Shown: positions 1-5,712 of the stretch, piece by piece
How the letters are laid out: each line of letters opens with the position of its first letter
Numbering within the stretch: position 1 is the stretch's first letter
Source: Gammaproteobacteria bacterium
GTDB taxonomy: Bacteria; Pseudomonadota; Gammaproteobacteria; Pseudomonadales; UBA7434
Assembly (NCBI GenBank): GCA_024280785.1
Contig: JAJRPK010000193.1
Coordinates: forward strand, 1 to 8,049
Direction of reading: 5' to 3'
Length of the DNA stretch: 8,049 nt
Notes under the pieces: model-generated
The model's input: the letters and a program-made list of their open reading frames with translations, nothing else
Database searches by the model: none
Told to the model about the DNA's origin: nothing
Made by a program: the position numbers and the translations under genes

Positions 1-70
1 GATAAACACCGGTCTTACGCTTAAATAAGTGCCATTGCTGTAAGCCCTCTATTACTCCTCGCCCCTTATT

Positions 71-102
71 AGATGTTCTTTTAAGCCAGACGTTCTTTTA
101 AG
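71..102. repeat. Short tandem duplication, 17-bp period, two copies
   Basis: The 15-base word AGAtGTTCTTTTAAG (71-85) recurs as AGAcGTTCTTTTAAG (88-102), with one mismatch and a 17-base period. The repeats lie about 180 bases upstream of the DUF1214 start. The function is unknown. The pair could be a replication-slippage product or a pair of direct-repeat protein sites. Confidence 0.7.
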
Positions 103-268
103 ATTTCCGATTTTTAATAAGTAAATTTACAGCACAGAGAGTAATATTATTTTTTAAAAAAATAGCTCTCGATAATATCTAAAATCCCAATAACGGCCAT
201 CAACTCCAGGCCATACATAAAAACCATCAAACAAAACCGGCACATTATTTTAATCAACCGATTTCACC

Positions 269-273
269 AAGGA
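269..273 (+). promoter_or_regulatory. Ribosome binding site of the DUF1214 gene
   Basis: AAGGA ends 10 bases before the ATG at 284. It is the only purine-rich Shine-Dalgarno-like element close to this start and supports the chosen start codon. Confidence 0.6.
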
Positions 274-283
274 TCTGAATCGC

Positions 284-1399
284 ATGACCATAAAAACTGA
301 ATCACGTAAAGCCCTACACGAACTTATCGCACTGTTACAAGAAGTAGACCAACGTTGGGTCAGTGATGAATGGAACTTAGCCAGCGAAGAAGACGTCTAC
401 GGCGCTCACCGGGCACTTATGCATATGCTAGAAGGTGGGCTTGTGGGCCATATGGAAGCCGACGCCTCCCGTCCGGTTTTTAGACGTATCGTCACCCCAA
501 CCAGAAAGTTTACCGGCGATAATGGCGATGCCATTTATTTCGACTCACAAGTCAGCAGCGACTATGAATACATCATACGTGGGGACATGGTCGGGGCCGT
601 TTACCTATCCATAACTGTTGAAGAAGGAACAAGCGACGGCAGCCTGGGGTCAAACACGGCGGCTGTACTTAATCAACGCGACATCGATATTGCCGATGAC
701 GGTAGTTTTGCAATTCGCGTAGGCGGTAAAGCGAGTGCTCGCAACTGGATCCCTCTAAGTAAAAAGGCCTCCGGCATTACAACCCGTCACTATTTCGAAG
801 AAAAAAATTGTGCTGCAAAAGACCCCGCCCGTGAACCGCTTATGATAATCGAAGCGACTAATGCTACGGGGGTAGCCGCTACTTATACAGATCAATCTGT
901 TGCGGCAGGCATAAGAAGATCCGCGCAATTTATTCGCAGCCGGACCCTATTGCAACCCCCCATGGCTCAAGCTAAACAACCCGCTTTTGTCGGTATAATA
1001 CCCAACCAGTTTCCGGCGCCCGTACTTCCCAACGACCTTGGCCTTGCCGCCGCTGATGCGCATTATTCACTAGCACCCTACTTTCTTGGCCCCGACGAAG
1101 CGTTAGTAATGACTGGTCGCTGGCCAATCTCTTGCTTTAGTAACGTCTGTTTGTGGAACCGTTTTCAGCAAACTTTTGATTACCGGAATCGGCAAAACTC
1201 ACTAAATAGAGCGCAAACGGAATTAGAAGCTGACGGCAGTTTCCGTATCGTCATTGCCCACGAAAACCCTGGTGTTAAAAACTGGTTAGACACCGAGGGG
1301 CGAGCACTAGGGATGGTTTTCTGGCGCTACATGCTGGTCGAAGGCGACGTCGTCACACCACAAGCCGAAGTCGTTAAAATAGCATCATTGAAAAACTGA
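284..1399 (+). CDS. DUF1214 domain-containing protein with duplicated module
   Basis: This is a 371-residue protein of the DUF1214 family, whose biochemical role is not established. No signal peptide or membrane segment is visible, so it is probably cytoplasmic. The family hallmark, DGS-x-I followed about 15 residues later by NW and then an aromatic/Arg-Tyr strand, appears twice. The first copy has DGSF at 139-142, NW at 154-155 and R168. The second has DGSF at 317-320, NW at 333-334 and R348-Y349. The spacing is nearly identical, so the protein looks like two related beta-rich modules after a helical N-terminus (about 1-55). The start at 284 has an AAGGA ribosome binding site. It converges with the thioesterase gene, with 78 bases between the stop codons. 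In bacteria such genes are common near lipid or steroid catabolism genes. That context is background knowledge and does not establish a function here. Confidence 0.8.
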   Translation: MTIKTESRKALHELIALLQEVDQRWVSDEWNLASEEDVYGAHRALMHMLEGGLVGHMEADASRPVFRRIVTPTRKFTGDNGDAIYFDSQVSSDYEYIIRGDMVGAVYLSITVEEGTSDGSLGSNTAAVLNQRDIDIADDGSFAIRVGGKASARNWIPLSKKASGITTRHYFEEKNCAAKDPAREPLMIIEATNATGVAATYTDQSVAAGIRRSAQFIRSRTLLQPPMAQAKQPAFVGIIPNQFPAPVLPNDLGLAAADAHYSLAPYFLGPDEALVMTGRWPISCFSNVCLWNRFQQTFDYRNRQNSLNRAQTELEADGSFRIVIAHENPGVKNWLDTEGRALGMVFWRYMLVEGDVVTPQAEVVKIASLKN

Positions 1400-1415
1400 T
1401 TTTTTACCGCATGCG

Positions 1416-1445
1416 TTTTCGGGGCTAGCTACAGGGCTCCGAAAA
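1416..1445. terminator. Hairpin between convergent genes, possible bidirectional terminator
   Basis: The arms TTTTCGGGGCT (1416-1426) and GGCTCCGAAAA (1435-1445) can pair over 11 positions, two of them G-U wobbles, around an 8-base loop. The hairpin lies between the stop codons of the DUF1214 gene and the thioesterase gene, where a shared terminator would be expected. It is not a classical rho-independent terminator. The stem is preceded by T and followed by A on both strands, and the nearest T run on the plus strand (1451-1454) is six bases away. Confidence 0.4.
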
Positions 1446-1477
1446 TATAGTTTTATTGGTAGTTTTATCGGGCGTAT

Positions 1478-1903
1478 TTAGATAAACTTTTTTTTAAATT
1501 TTTCTGGTACCGGCTGCGTTGCCCCTGTTTCGTAATCAAAAAACACCATTCCCGCTTTAATATACGCCGCCACCAAGCCTTTTGTTTTATTGCTAATCCG
1601 GTAATTTAACTCAAAACTCTTGTTAGCAAAGTTACATGCTGCGACATCTATAAGCAGTTCATCTCCATACTTTGACTCTGCTTTATAAACACATTCTGTA
1701 TCTGCCATAATATAGCCAACCCCTTCAATCAATGGAGCCTTGGCGTAACCGAAATGAGAGAGAAATCGCATTTGCGCTTCAATCATGATGGCGAGTGTTT
1801 TATCCGCCCCCAAATGATCAGCACTGTTAACGTCCGATATCAGCACCGTATAATCGGTAGAGAAATGTATTACTTCAGGAAATTTAATAACGGTTCTAGC
1901 CAT
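1478..1903 (-). CDS. Hotdog-fold acyl-CoA thioesterase (4HBT/YbgC-like)
   Basis: This 141-residue protein has the normal length for a single-hotdog thioesterase. The segment SDVNSADHLG (23-32), followed by a helix with E42 and an aromatic near F47, matches the start of the 4HBT/FadM/YbgC pattern (D-x-x-x-x-GH then a helix ending E-x-x-x-x-F/Y-L). D24 and H30 are the candidate catalytic residues. The remaining beta strands (about 62-75, 81-90, 96-104, 110-123) fit the hotdog sheet. Family members hydrolyse acyl-CoA thioesters in the cytoplasm, and the substrate here is unknown. The C-terminus is lysine-rich (KFKKKF). No strong Shine-Dalgarno precedes the ATG; only GGGTT lies in the region. The gene is divergent from the DUF4336 gene, and candidate operator dyads lie just upstream. 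A CoA-release role next to an acyl-CoA synthetase and an SDR is plausible. A dehydratase-like hotdog function cannot be excluded. Confidence 0.72.
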   Translation of the reverse strand: MARTVIKFPEVIHFSTDYTVLISDVNSADHLGADKTLAIMIEAQMRFLSHFGYAKAPLIEGVGYIMADTECVYKAESKYGDELLIDVAACNFANKSFELNYRISNKTKGLVAAYIKAGMVFFDYETGATQPVPEKFKKKFI

Positions 1904-1920
1904 GTTTTTTAACCCGTACG

Positions 1921-1938
1921 TGCCAATTTATATTGGCA
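1921..1938. promoter_or_regulatory. Inverted repeat, candidate operator or leader hairpin of the thioesterase gene
   Basis: TGCCAAT (1921-1927) and ATTGGCA (1932-1938) form a perfect 7-bp dyad around TTAT. It lies 18 bases upstream of the thioesterase ATG, so it could be a repressor site over the transcription start or a small hairpin in the leader RNA. No known regulator motif was recognised. Confidence 0.4.
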
Positions 1939-1947
1939 TCCAATATG

Positions 1948-1961
1948 TAACCGAATGGTCA
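1948..1961. promoter_or_regulatory. TetR-like dyad, candidate operator
   Basis: TAACC (1948-1952) and GGTCA (1957-1961) are inverted half-sites around GAAT. They match the pattern TGACC-N4-GGTCA with one mismatch. Many TetR-family regulators bind dyads of this general form. No regulator gene lies in the window, and a site with 5-bp arms can occur by chance. Confidence 0.3.
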
Positions 1962-2050
1962 CTCGGCTTAAATTAGTGAATGAGTTTTTATTTAATACCG
2001 CCACAATGACAATGGCACCAAAACCCATTACCCTGTTCTAATCGGCTCTA

Positions 2051-2084
2051 TTTCAAGACCTACAAACGTTTCAAGACCTACAAA
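2051..2084. repeat. Tandem duplication, 18-bp period, two perfect copies
   Basis: The 16-base word TTTCAAGACCTACAAA occurs at 2051-2066 and again at 2069-2084, separated by CG. The second copy ends 21 bases before the DUF4336 ATG, so the repeat probably lies in the leader or core promoter of that gene. Confidence 0.85.
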
Positions 2085-2090
2085 GCAATG

Positions 2091-2095
2091 AAGGT
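2091..2095 (+). promoter_or_regulatory. Ribosome binding site of the DUF4336 gene
   Basis: AAGGT ends 10 bases before the ATG at 2106 and sits directly downstream of the second copy of the 18-bp duplication. It supports the start codon chosen for the DUF4336 gene. Confidence 0.5.
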
Positions 2096-2105
2096 ATAAA
2101 ACAAG

Positions 2106-2813
2106 ATGATCGCTATTACCGATAACATCTGGGCCCAAGAAGACTTTATGGAGCTCGGTTCAGTTCCTCTGCATCTTAGGATGACTGTAATCAAGCTAGC
2201 CAACGAAAAACTTTGGCTGCATTCCCCAACGGCTATCTCACCTCAACTGCAAGAAGAAGTCGATTCGCTGGGGAAAATAGCTTATATCGTCGCACCCAAT
2301 AACGCACATAATCTGTGGCTTCAACAGTGGCAACGAGCTTACCCGCATGCCGAAATTTATGTCTCCAAGGGTATTCCGAAAAAACTGCCTAAACTGAGCC
2401 GATACAAAATTATCGAGGAACAACCCAAACTCCCTTGGTCAGAAGAGATAGAGCATCTATCGATGCCAAGCGTAGATTTTTTTGACGAACAAGTTTTTTT
2501 TCACTCAGCCAGTAGCACTTTAATTGTAACTGACTTGGTACAACACCACCTTAATCCACCTGTTAAAGGATTAAAAGCCAATATCACTCAATGGGTGCTC
2601 AAAAAAATTGGCTTTAACGATATATGCACTGCTGTACCTTTAAAAGTGAAATTTTTAATTAAAGATAAACCGGCTTTTAAAAGTTTTATCGAGTCCATCC
2701 TAGACTGGGATTTTAATCGCGTTATCGTTACTCACGGCCCCATCATCGACAGCAGTATTGTTGAAGACCCAAAAAAAACGCTGAAATTATTATTCCAACG
2801 TTTTTTAACTTAG
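2106..2813 (+). CDS. DUF4336 domain-containing protein (metallo-beta-lactamase-like fold)
   Basis: This 235-residue protein resembles the DUF4336 family, which is related to metallo-beta-lactamase-fold proteins. In order, it shows strands with MTVIKL and LWLHSP (26-41), where LHSP is typical of the family. These are followed by IAYIVAPNNAHNLWLQQW (58-75), in the place where metallo-beta-lactamases carry HxHxDH. Later come FFHSASSTLIVTDLVQH (131-147) with D143, and VIVTHG (206-211) with H210. Only single candidate ligands (H68, D143, H210) remain, so hydrolytic activity is uncertain. No signal peptide is seen. The ATG follows AAGGT by 10 bases. The gene converges with the SDR gene, and the stop codons are only 33 bases apart. 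The role is unknown; the family is often annotated only as hypothetical. Confidence 0.75.
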   Translation: MIAITDNIWAQEDFMELGSVPLHLRMTVIKLANEKLWLHSPTAISPQLQEEVDSLGKIAYIVAPNNAHNLWLQQWQRAYPHAEIYVSKGIPKKLPKLSRYKIIEEQPKLPWSEEIEHLSMPSVDFFDEQVFFHSASSTLIVTDLVQHHLNPPVKGLKANITQWVLKKIGFNDICTAVPLKVKFLIKDKPAFKSFIESILDWDFNRVIVTHGPIIDSSIVEDPKKTLKLLFQRFLT

Positions 2814-2830
2814 CTAATACGAGTTAAAAA
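2802..2830. terminator. AT-rich inverted repeat at a convergent gene junction
   Basis: TTTTTAACT (2802-2810) and AGTTAAAAA (2822-2830) are perfect 9-bp arms around an 11-base loop that includes the DUF4336 stop codon. It lies between the 3' ends of the DUF4336 and SDR genes and could terminate both. The stem has only one G-C pair, so it would be weak as a hairpin. The assignment rests mainly on position. Confidence 0.3.
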
Positions 2831-2846
2831 TTTACGCCCAGTATCG

Positions 2847-3599
2847 CTACCCCGTAGTAAGACCGTTATCGACCGCAAATATACTGCCGTGGACGGTGCG
2901 AGCTTCATCAGAAGCAAGGTAGGCAATTGCCGAAGCTAAATCCTCTGGCGGTGCCATGCCACGGCTACCGGTGTAATGCTCGATCAAGCTCCAATCGATA
3001 TCATCTGGAAACTTAATAGAGGTATTCATCGCTGTATCTGTGCCACCGGGACAGACGGCATTAATGCGAATGTTTTGTTTCATATATTCCATTGCCAGCG
3101 ACCGTGTTAATTGAATCAACCCGCCCTTGCTAGCGCAATAAGCCGCTGTGTAAGCCTGCCCCATCGTACCGGCATTGGAAGCAACGTTAACTATACTTCC
3201 TCCCGTTTTTAGCAAATGCGGGATCGCAGCTTGCGAAAGAAACATTGGCCCCGTTAGGTTGATTGCCAGAACAAGATTCCACTCATCTTCAGGAATCTCG
3301 GGGGTATGATGAAAACGAACAATACCTGCCACGTTAGCTAAAGTATCGAGTTGGCCAAAAATCTCTACCGCAGCAGCAACTGCAGCAACGCACTCTTCTT
3401 TACGAGCGACATTACAAAGACGGGTCTCAATAATGCCTCCACTGTCTTTAATCTCTTTTGCCAGTGCGCTCAAACCGCTCTCGTCGACATCGACAGCTAG
3501 CACTGACGCACCCTCAGAGGCCAATCTCACGCAGGTTGCACGGCCCATGCCAGAAGCCGCTCCGGTAATGAGGGCTACTTTATTTTTAAAACGATTCAT
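2847..3599 (-). CDS. SDR family oxidoreductase (classical short-chain dehydrogenase)
   Basis: This is a 250-residue classical short-chain dehydrogenase/reductase of normal length. Visible motifs are the cofactor glycine motif TGAASGMG (12-19), an acidic D37 at the end of strand two (favouring NAD(H) over NADP(H)), NVAG (89-92, variant of NNAG), N114, and the catalytic S141, Y154 and K158 (YCASK). A PGG-T segment (184-187) and a C-terminal VDNG (243-246) complete the fold. It would interconvert an alcohol and a ketone in the cytoplasm, with substrate unknown. The frame is open nine codons further upstream to an ATG at 3626. The ATG at 3599 is preferred because AAAGGT lies 6 bases before it and the family usually begins just ahead of the first strand. 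It lies 124 bases downstream of the acyl-CoA synthetase on the same strand, so co-transcription is possible. FabG-like or hydroxysteroid dehydrogenase roles both fit. Confidence 0.92.
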   Translation of the reverse strand: MNRFKNKVALITGAASGMGRATCVRLASEGASVLAVDVDESGLSALAKEIKDSGGIIETRLCNVARKEECVAAVAAAVEIFGQLDTLANVAGIVRFHHTPEIPEDEWNLVLAINLTGPMFLSQAAIPHLLKTGGSIVNVASNAGTMGQAYTAAYCASKGGLIQLTRSLAMEYMKQNIRINAVCPGGTDTAMNTSIKFPDDIDWSLIEHYTGSRGMAPPEDLASAIAYLASDEARTVHGSIFAVDNGLTTG

Positions 3600-3605
3600 A
3601 GCAGT

Positions 3606-3611
3606 ACCTTT
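3606..3611 (-). promoter_or_regulatory. Ribosome binding site deciding the SDR start
   Basis: Read on the minus strand, AAAGGT stands 6 bases before the ATG whose first base is 3599. This favours that start over the in-frame ATG at 3626, which would add nine residues not typical of the family. Confidence 0.55.
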
Positions 3612-3655
3612 AAATCCAAAAAACACAACATCAGTCTAGTAAATTAAAGCCATCG

Positions 3656-3735
3656 AGCTAAGTCCAGGAAGCTAAGACCAGGAAACCAAAACCAAGAAAC
3701 TAAGAAACTAAGAAACTAAGAAACTAAGAAACTAA
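3656..3735. repeat. Compound tandem repeat: 14-bp units passing into five 8-bp units
   Basis: Two near-identical 14-base units, AGCTAAGtCCAGGA (3656-3669) and AGCTAAGaCCAGGA (3670-3683), are followed by a degenerate third (3684-3697). The array then continues as five perfect copies of the 8-base unit GAAACTAA (3696-3735). It fills most of the acyl-CoA synthetase to SDR spacer and enters the 3' end of the synthetase gene. On the minus strand the 8-base unit contains TAG, so three units in a row give a stop in every frame. The 8-bp unit looks like a shortened form of the 14-bp one. Confidence 0.9.
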
Positions 3736-5361
3736 GAATTTTTTACCCAAAGCGACCTCTTTAGCCCACTGATAATTAGGCTTACCACTCGGAGCACGAG
3801 CAATTTCAGATGTCAGGTGTAATTCTCTGGGAATTTTATAACCCGAAACATGCTGACGACAATGCTCTTTTAACTCATCAAGCGTCAGCTCTTTGCCTTC
3901 TCGTAATTGAACAACGGCAGTCACTCGCTCAGTAAAACGCGGATCGGGAGTAGCTACCACCAATGTATCAAAAACTGCAGGGTGAGATTTAATGGCTTGC
4001 TCTACTTCTTCAGGAAAAATCTTCTCACCGCCGCTGTTGATACAGTTTGAACCACGACCAAATACAGTAATAATACCTTCGCTATCTAAGGTCGCTGAAT
4101 CACCCGTCAACATCCATCGTTTGCCATCCAAATCAACAAAAGACTTTGCTGTTTTAACCGGGTCATTAAAATAGCCTAAGGGGATATGACCAGAACGCGC
4201 AAAGATGCCCATTTCGTCCGTCCCGGGTTTGACAAAATGATATCCACCGTCTTCTTGTTCAACAATAACATCCATAAAATCGCTTTGGACTATCGCGCCT
4301 AAACCTTTAGAACCTTTACCGCTATCAGAACCCATCTGACCTGTTTCGGATGAACCAAAGGTATTCATGATAGCAATATCTTTGAATTTTTCAGCGTACT
4401 GTTGTTGCAACGAAGGCGAGAATACTGCACCGCCAGAACCAACGCTAAAAAGAGAACTTAAATCCCAACGCCCTTCGTTAGCATTTAATGTGTCCATTAA
4501 TGGAAGACCCATTGCATCGCCCACAAACGACAGCGAATTAACCTTTTCTTTTTCTACAATGCCCCAAACCTGTTCACCATCTAATGAACGACCTGGATTT
4601 AGGATAACGGGGTGCCCTGCCAAACCAGCGATACAGGCCGCCCACCAACAAGCTCCATGCATTAGCGGTGCAAGCGCCATTGTACGAATAGCAAAATTCT
4701 CTTTTGCCCTAACGATAATATCCTCGGGAACCTTGCACGGTCCATCGGCATGAAAATGTCCAGCGCCATTCATTGCGGCGTAAAATAAATCCACGTGCGG
4801 CCACATAACGCCTTTGGGCATGCCGGTAGTGCCACCCGTGTAAAGAATAAACAGGTCGTCTTCTTTCCGGTCAGCAAAATCGCGCTCGGCAGAATTGGCA
4901 GCCAGTACTTTTTCGTATTCCACTGCACCGATTGGCGATAGATCTTCGTTGCTCTGATCATTCACTGCAATATAAGTGTGGACAGCCGTTGCAGCTTCAC
5001 GCACCTCGGCAATGGCTGGGGCAAACTCTCGGCCGTGAACAACAGCAACCATTTCGGCATTATCAAAAAGATATAAAAGTTCGTCTTTCACATAACGGTA
5101 GTTAACGTTTATTGGGACGGCGCGAATTTTAAAACAAGCCCACATTGCTTCTAAATATTCATTGCAATTGTACATGTACAAACCGACGTGATCGCCTGCC
5201 TTAACCCCTCTGGACAAGAGGTAATGGCCCATTTGGTTAGCCCTCGCCTCTAACTGCAGATAGGTCACTCTGGCATCACCGCAAATAAGTGCCTCACGGT
5301 CGGCAGGAACGTTATCTACTACCATTTCAAACAAGTCAGCTAAATTAAATGTTTTACTCAT
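3724..5361 (-). CDS. Acyl-CoA synthetase (FadD19-like, AMP-forming)
   Basis: This is a 545-residue AMP-forming ligase of the ANL superfamily. It would activate a carboxylic acid with ATP and CoA via an acyl-adenylate in the cytoplasm. Motifs in order are the P-loop-like A3 motif LYTGGTTGMPKG (173-184), an APLMHG segment (231-236), A5 FGSSETG (335-341), A7 TGDSATLDSEG (419-429) with D421, R436 in the FGRGS segment, SGGEKIFPEEVE (443-454), and the catalytic A10 lysine K527 in PSGKPNY. From memory, the sequence closely follows the PRK07798-type synthetases, which include mycobacterial FadD19 acting on sterol side chains. The substrate here is not proven. The last four residues (FLVS) and the TAG stop are encoded within an 8-bp tandem repeat and extend past the usual family end near KEVA. 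The Shine-Dalgarno is weak, with only AGAG-like purines before the ATG. The LLM oxidoreductase gene lies 351 bases upstream. Confidence 0.93.
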   Translation of the reverse strand: MSKTFNLADLFEMVVDNVPADREALICGDARVTYLQLEARANQMGHYLLSRGVKAGDHVGLYMYNCNEYLEAMWACFKIRAVPINVNYRYVKDELLYLFDNAEMVAVVHGREFAPAIAEVREAATAVHTYIAVNDQSNEDLSPIGAVEYEKVLAANSAERDFADRKEDDLFILYTGGTTGMPKGVMWPHVDLFYAAMNGAGHFHADGPCKVPEDIIVRAKENFAIRTMALAPLMHGACWWAACIAGLAGHPVILNPGRSLDGEQVWGIVEKEKVNSLSFVGDAMGLPLMDTLNANEGRWDLSSLFSVGSGGAVFSPSLQQQYAEKFKDIAIMNTFGSSETGQMGSDSGKGSKGLGAIVQSDFMDVIVEQEDGGYHFVKPGTDEMGIFARSGHIPLGYFNDPVKTAKSFVDLDGKRWMLTGDSATLDSEGIITVFGRGSNCINSGGEKIFPEEVEQAIKSHPAVFDTLVVATPDPRFTERVTAVVQLREGKELTLDELKEHCRQHVSGYKIPRELHLTSEIARAPSGKPNYQWAKEVALGKKFLVS

Positions 5362-5387
5362 CGGTCTCTGTCTTCTCTAAAGTAAAA

Positions 5388-5402
5388 GCCATCATAAATG
5401 GC
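5388..5402. promoter_or_regulatory. Dyad upstream of the acyl-CoA synthetase, candidate operator
   Basis: GCCAT (5388-5392) and ATGGC (5398-5402) form perfect 5-bp inverted arms around CATAA, 26 bases upstream of the acyl-CoA synthetase ATG. This position suits a repressor site, but the arms are short and no known motif was recognised. Confidence 0.3.
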
Positions 5403-5498
5403 AAGTTAATGTCCTGGCTTGAGCTCGCCATACGGAAACAATTCATGCACGTAATCTGTCTACACAACCGAGGTATTTTACAGATCAACAACGAAAAT

Positions 5499-5509
5499 CA
5501 CATTATGTG
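5499..5509. promoter_or_regulatory. Short palindrome CACATTATGTG, candidate protein site
   Basis: CACAT and ATGTG are perfect 5-bp arms around one T, about 140 bases upstream of the acyl-CoA synthetase start. The order of half-sites is the reverse of a CRP site. It could be chance. Confidence 0.2.
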
Positions 5510-5585
5510 GGGGTAATAAAAGCACTCTAAATGGCCAGATTTTAAAAATAGAAGCGATATGCCTCTATTCACTGTCATCTCAAGC

Positions 5586-5630
5586 CACTTGTTCCAAGCA
5601 ACTCACCCCGAACAACTTATTCCAAACAAC
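5586..5630. repeat. Imperfect direct repeat, 28-bp period
   Basis: CACTTGTTCCAAGCAAC (5586-5602) and AACTTATTCCAAACAAC (5614-5630) agree at 14 of 17 positions. The second copy is followed by GGGG, which can pair with the CCCC between the copies (arms CCCCG at 5606-5610 and CGGGG at 5630-5634). The function is unknown. Confidence 0.55.
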
Positions 5631-5712
5631 GGGGATAAGGCTTGGCAACGATTGAAAAAAAATCAAAGGACTATGGTAGGGGCAAATAAAGCCATATATT
5701 CGGGAGAACGCC

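Larger units (their letters stand above)
1..283. other. Non-coding leader upstream of the DUF1214 gene
   Basis: No reading frame of useful length was found on either strand. The forward frames entering from the left edge meet stops within about 30 bases. The stretch holds a 17-bp-period tandem duplication (71-102) and a very AT-rich segment around 110-200. In that segment a T6A7 block near 150-162 lies between the short inverted arms GAGAG (137-141) and CTCTC (166-170). The A/T block could be a curved or UP-like promoter element, or the remains of a terminator for a gene left of the window. No convincing -35/-10 pair with proper spacing was seen, so the promoter of the downstream gene is unassigned. 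Confidence 0.5.
1904..2105. promoter_or_regulatory. Divergent promoter region between the thioesterase and DUF4336 genes
   Basis: This 202-base spacer must hold the promoters of both flanking genes. It contains two dyads near the thioesterase end (1921-1938 and 1948-1961) and an 18-bp tandem duplication near the DUF4336 end (2051-2084). No open frame of interest was found. The individual -35 and -10 boxes could not be fixed with confidence. Confidence 0.5.
5362..5712. other. Gene-free 351-bp stretch upstream of the acyl-CoA synthetase
   Basis: This spacer separates the acyl-CoA synthetase start from the LLM oxidoreductase stop. It probably holds the synthetase promoter, so the two genes are unlikely to form a tight operon. 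It contains a GCCAT-N5-ATGGC dyad (5388-5402), a CACAT-T-ATGTG dyad (5499-5509) and an imperfect 17-bp direct repeat (5586-5630). A plus-strand frame of 53 codons (5559-5720) is open but has no support as a gene. No clear terminator for the LLM gene was seen; T8 on the minus strand (near 5657-5664) lacks a GC-rich stem. Confidence 0.6.

Noticed and set aside
1..48. Start of a leftward gene crossing the left window edge
   Set aside because: One minus-strand frame is open here, but it has only a possible GTG near the edge and no ribosome binding site, so it cannot be supported.
137..170. Rho-independent terminator or strong promoter in the AT-rich leader
   Set aside because: The GAGAG/CTCTC arms are only 5 bp with a 24-base AT-rich interior. 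No -35/-10 pair of suitable spacing was found.
3600..3626. Extension of the SDR by nine residues to an upstream ATG
   Set aside because: The downstream ATG has AAAGGT at 6-base spacing and matches the usual family start. The extra residues look like translated leader.
3656..3735. CRISPR array
   Set aside because: The units are 8-14 bp and directly contiguous, with no unique spacers, so this is a simple tandem repeat. The same applies to 6796-6865.
3696..3735. Phase-variation switch controlling the acyl-CoA synthetase
   Set aside because: The repeat is at the extreme 3' end and gives a stop in all frames within about three units, so slippage would change at most the final few residues.
4367..4753. 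A 128-codon plus-strand frame antisense to the acyl-CoA synthetase
   Set aside because: The opposite strand encodes a full synthetase with all core motifs. The antisense product is low-complexity and matches no known family.
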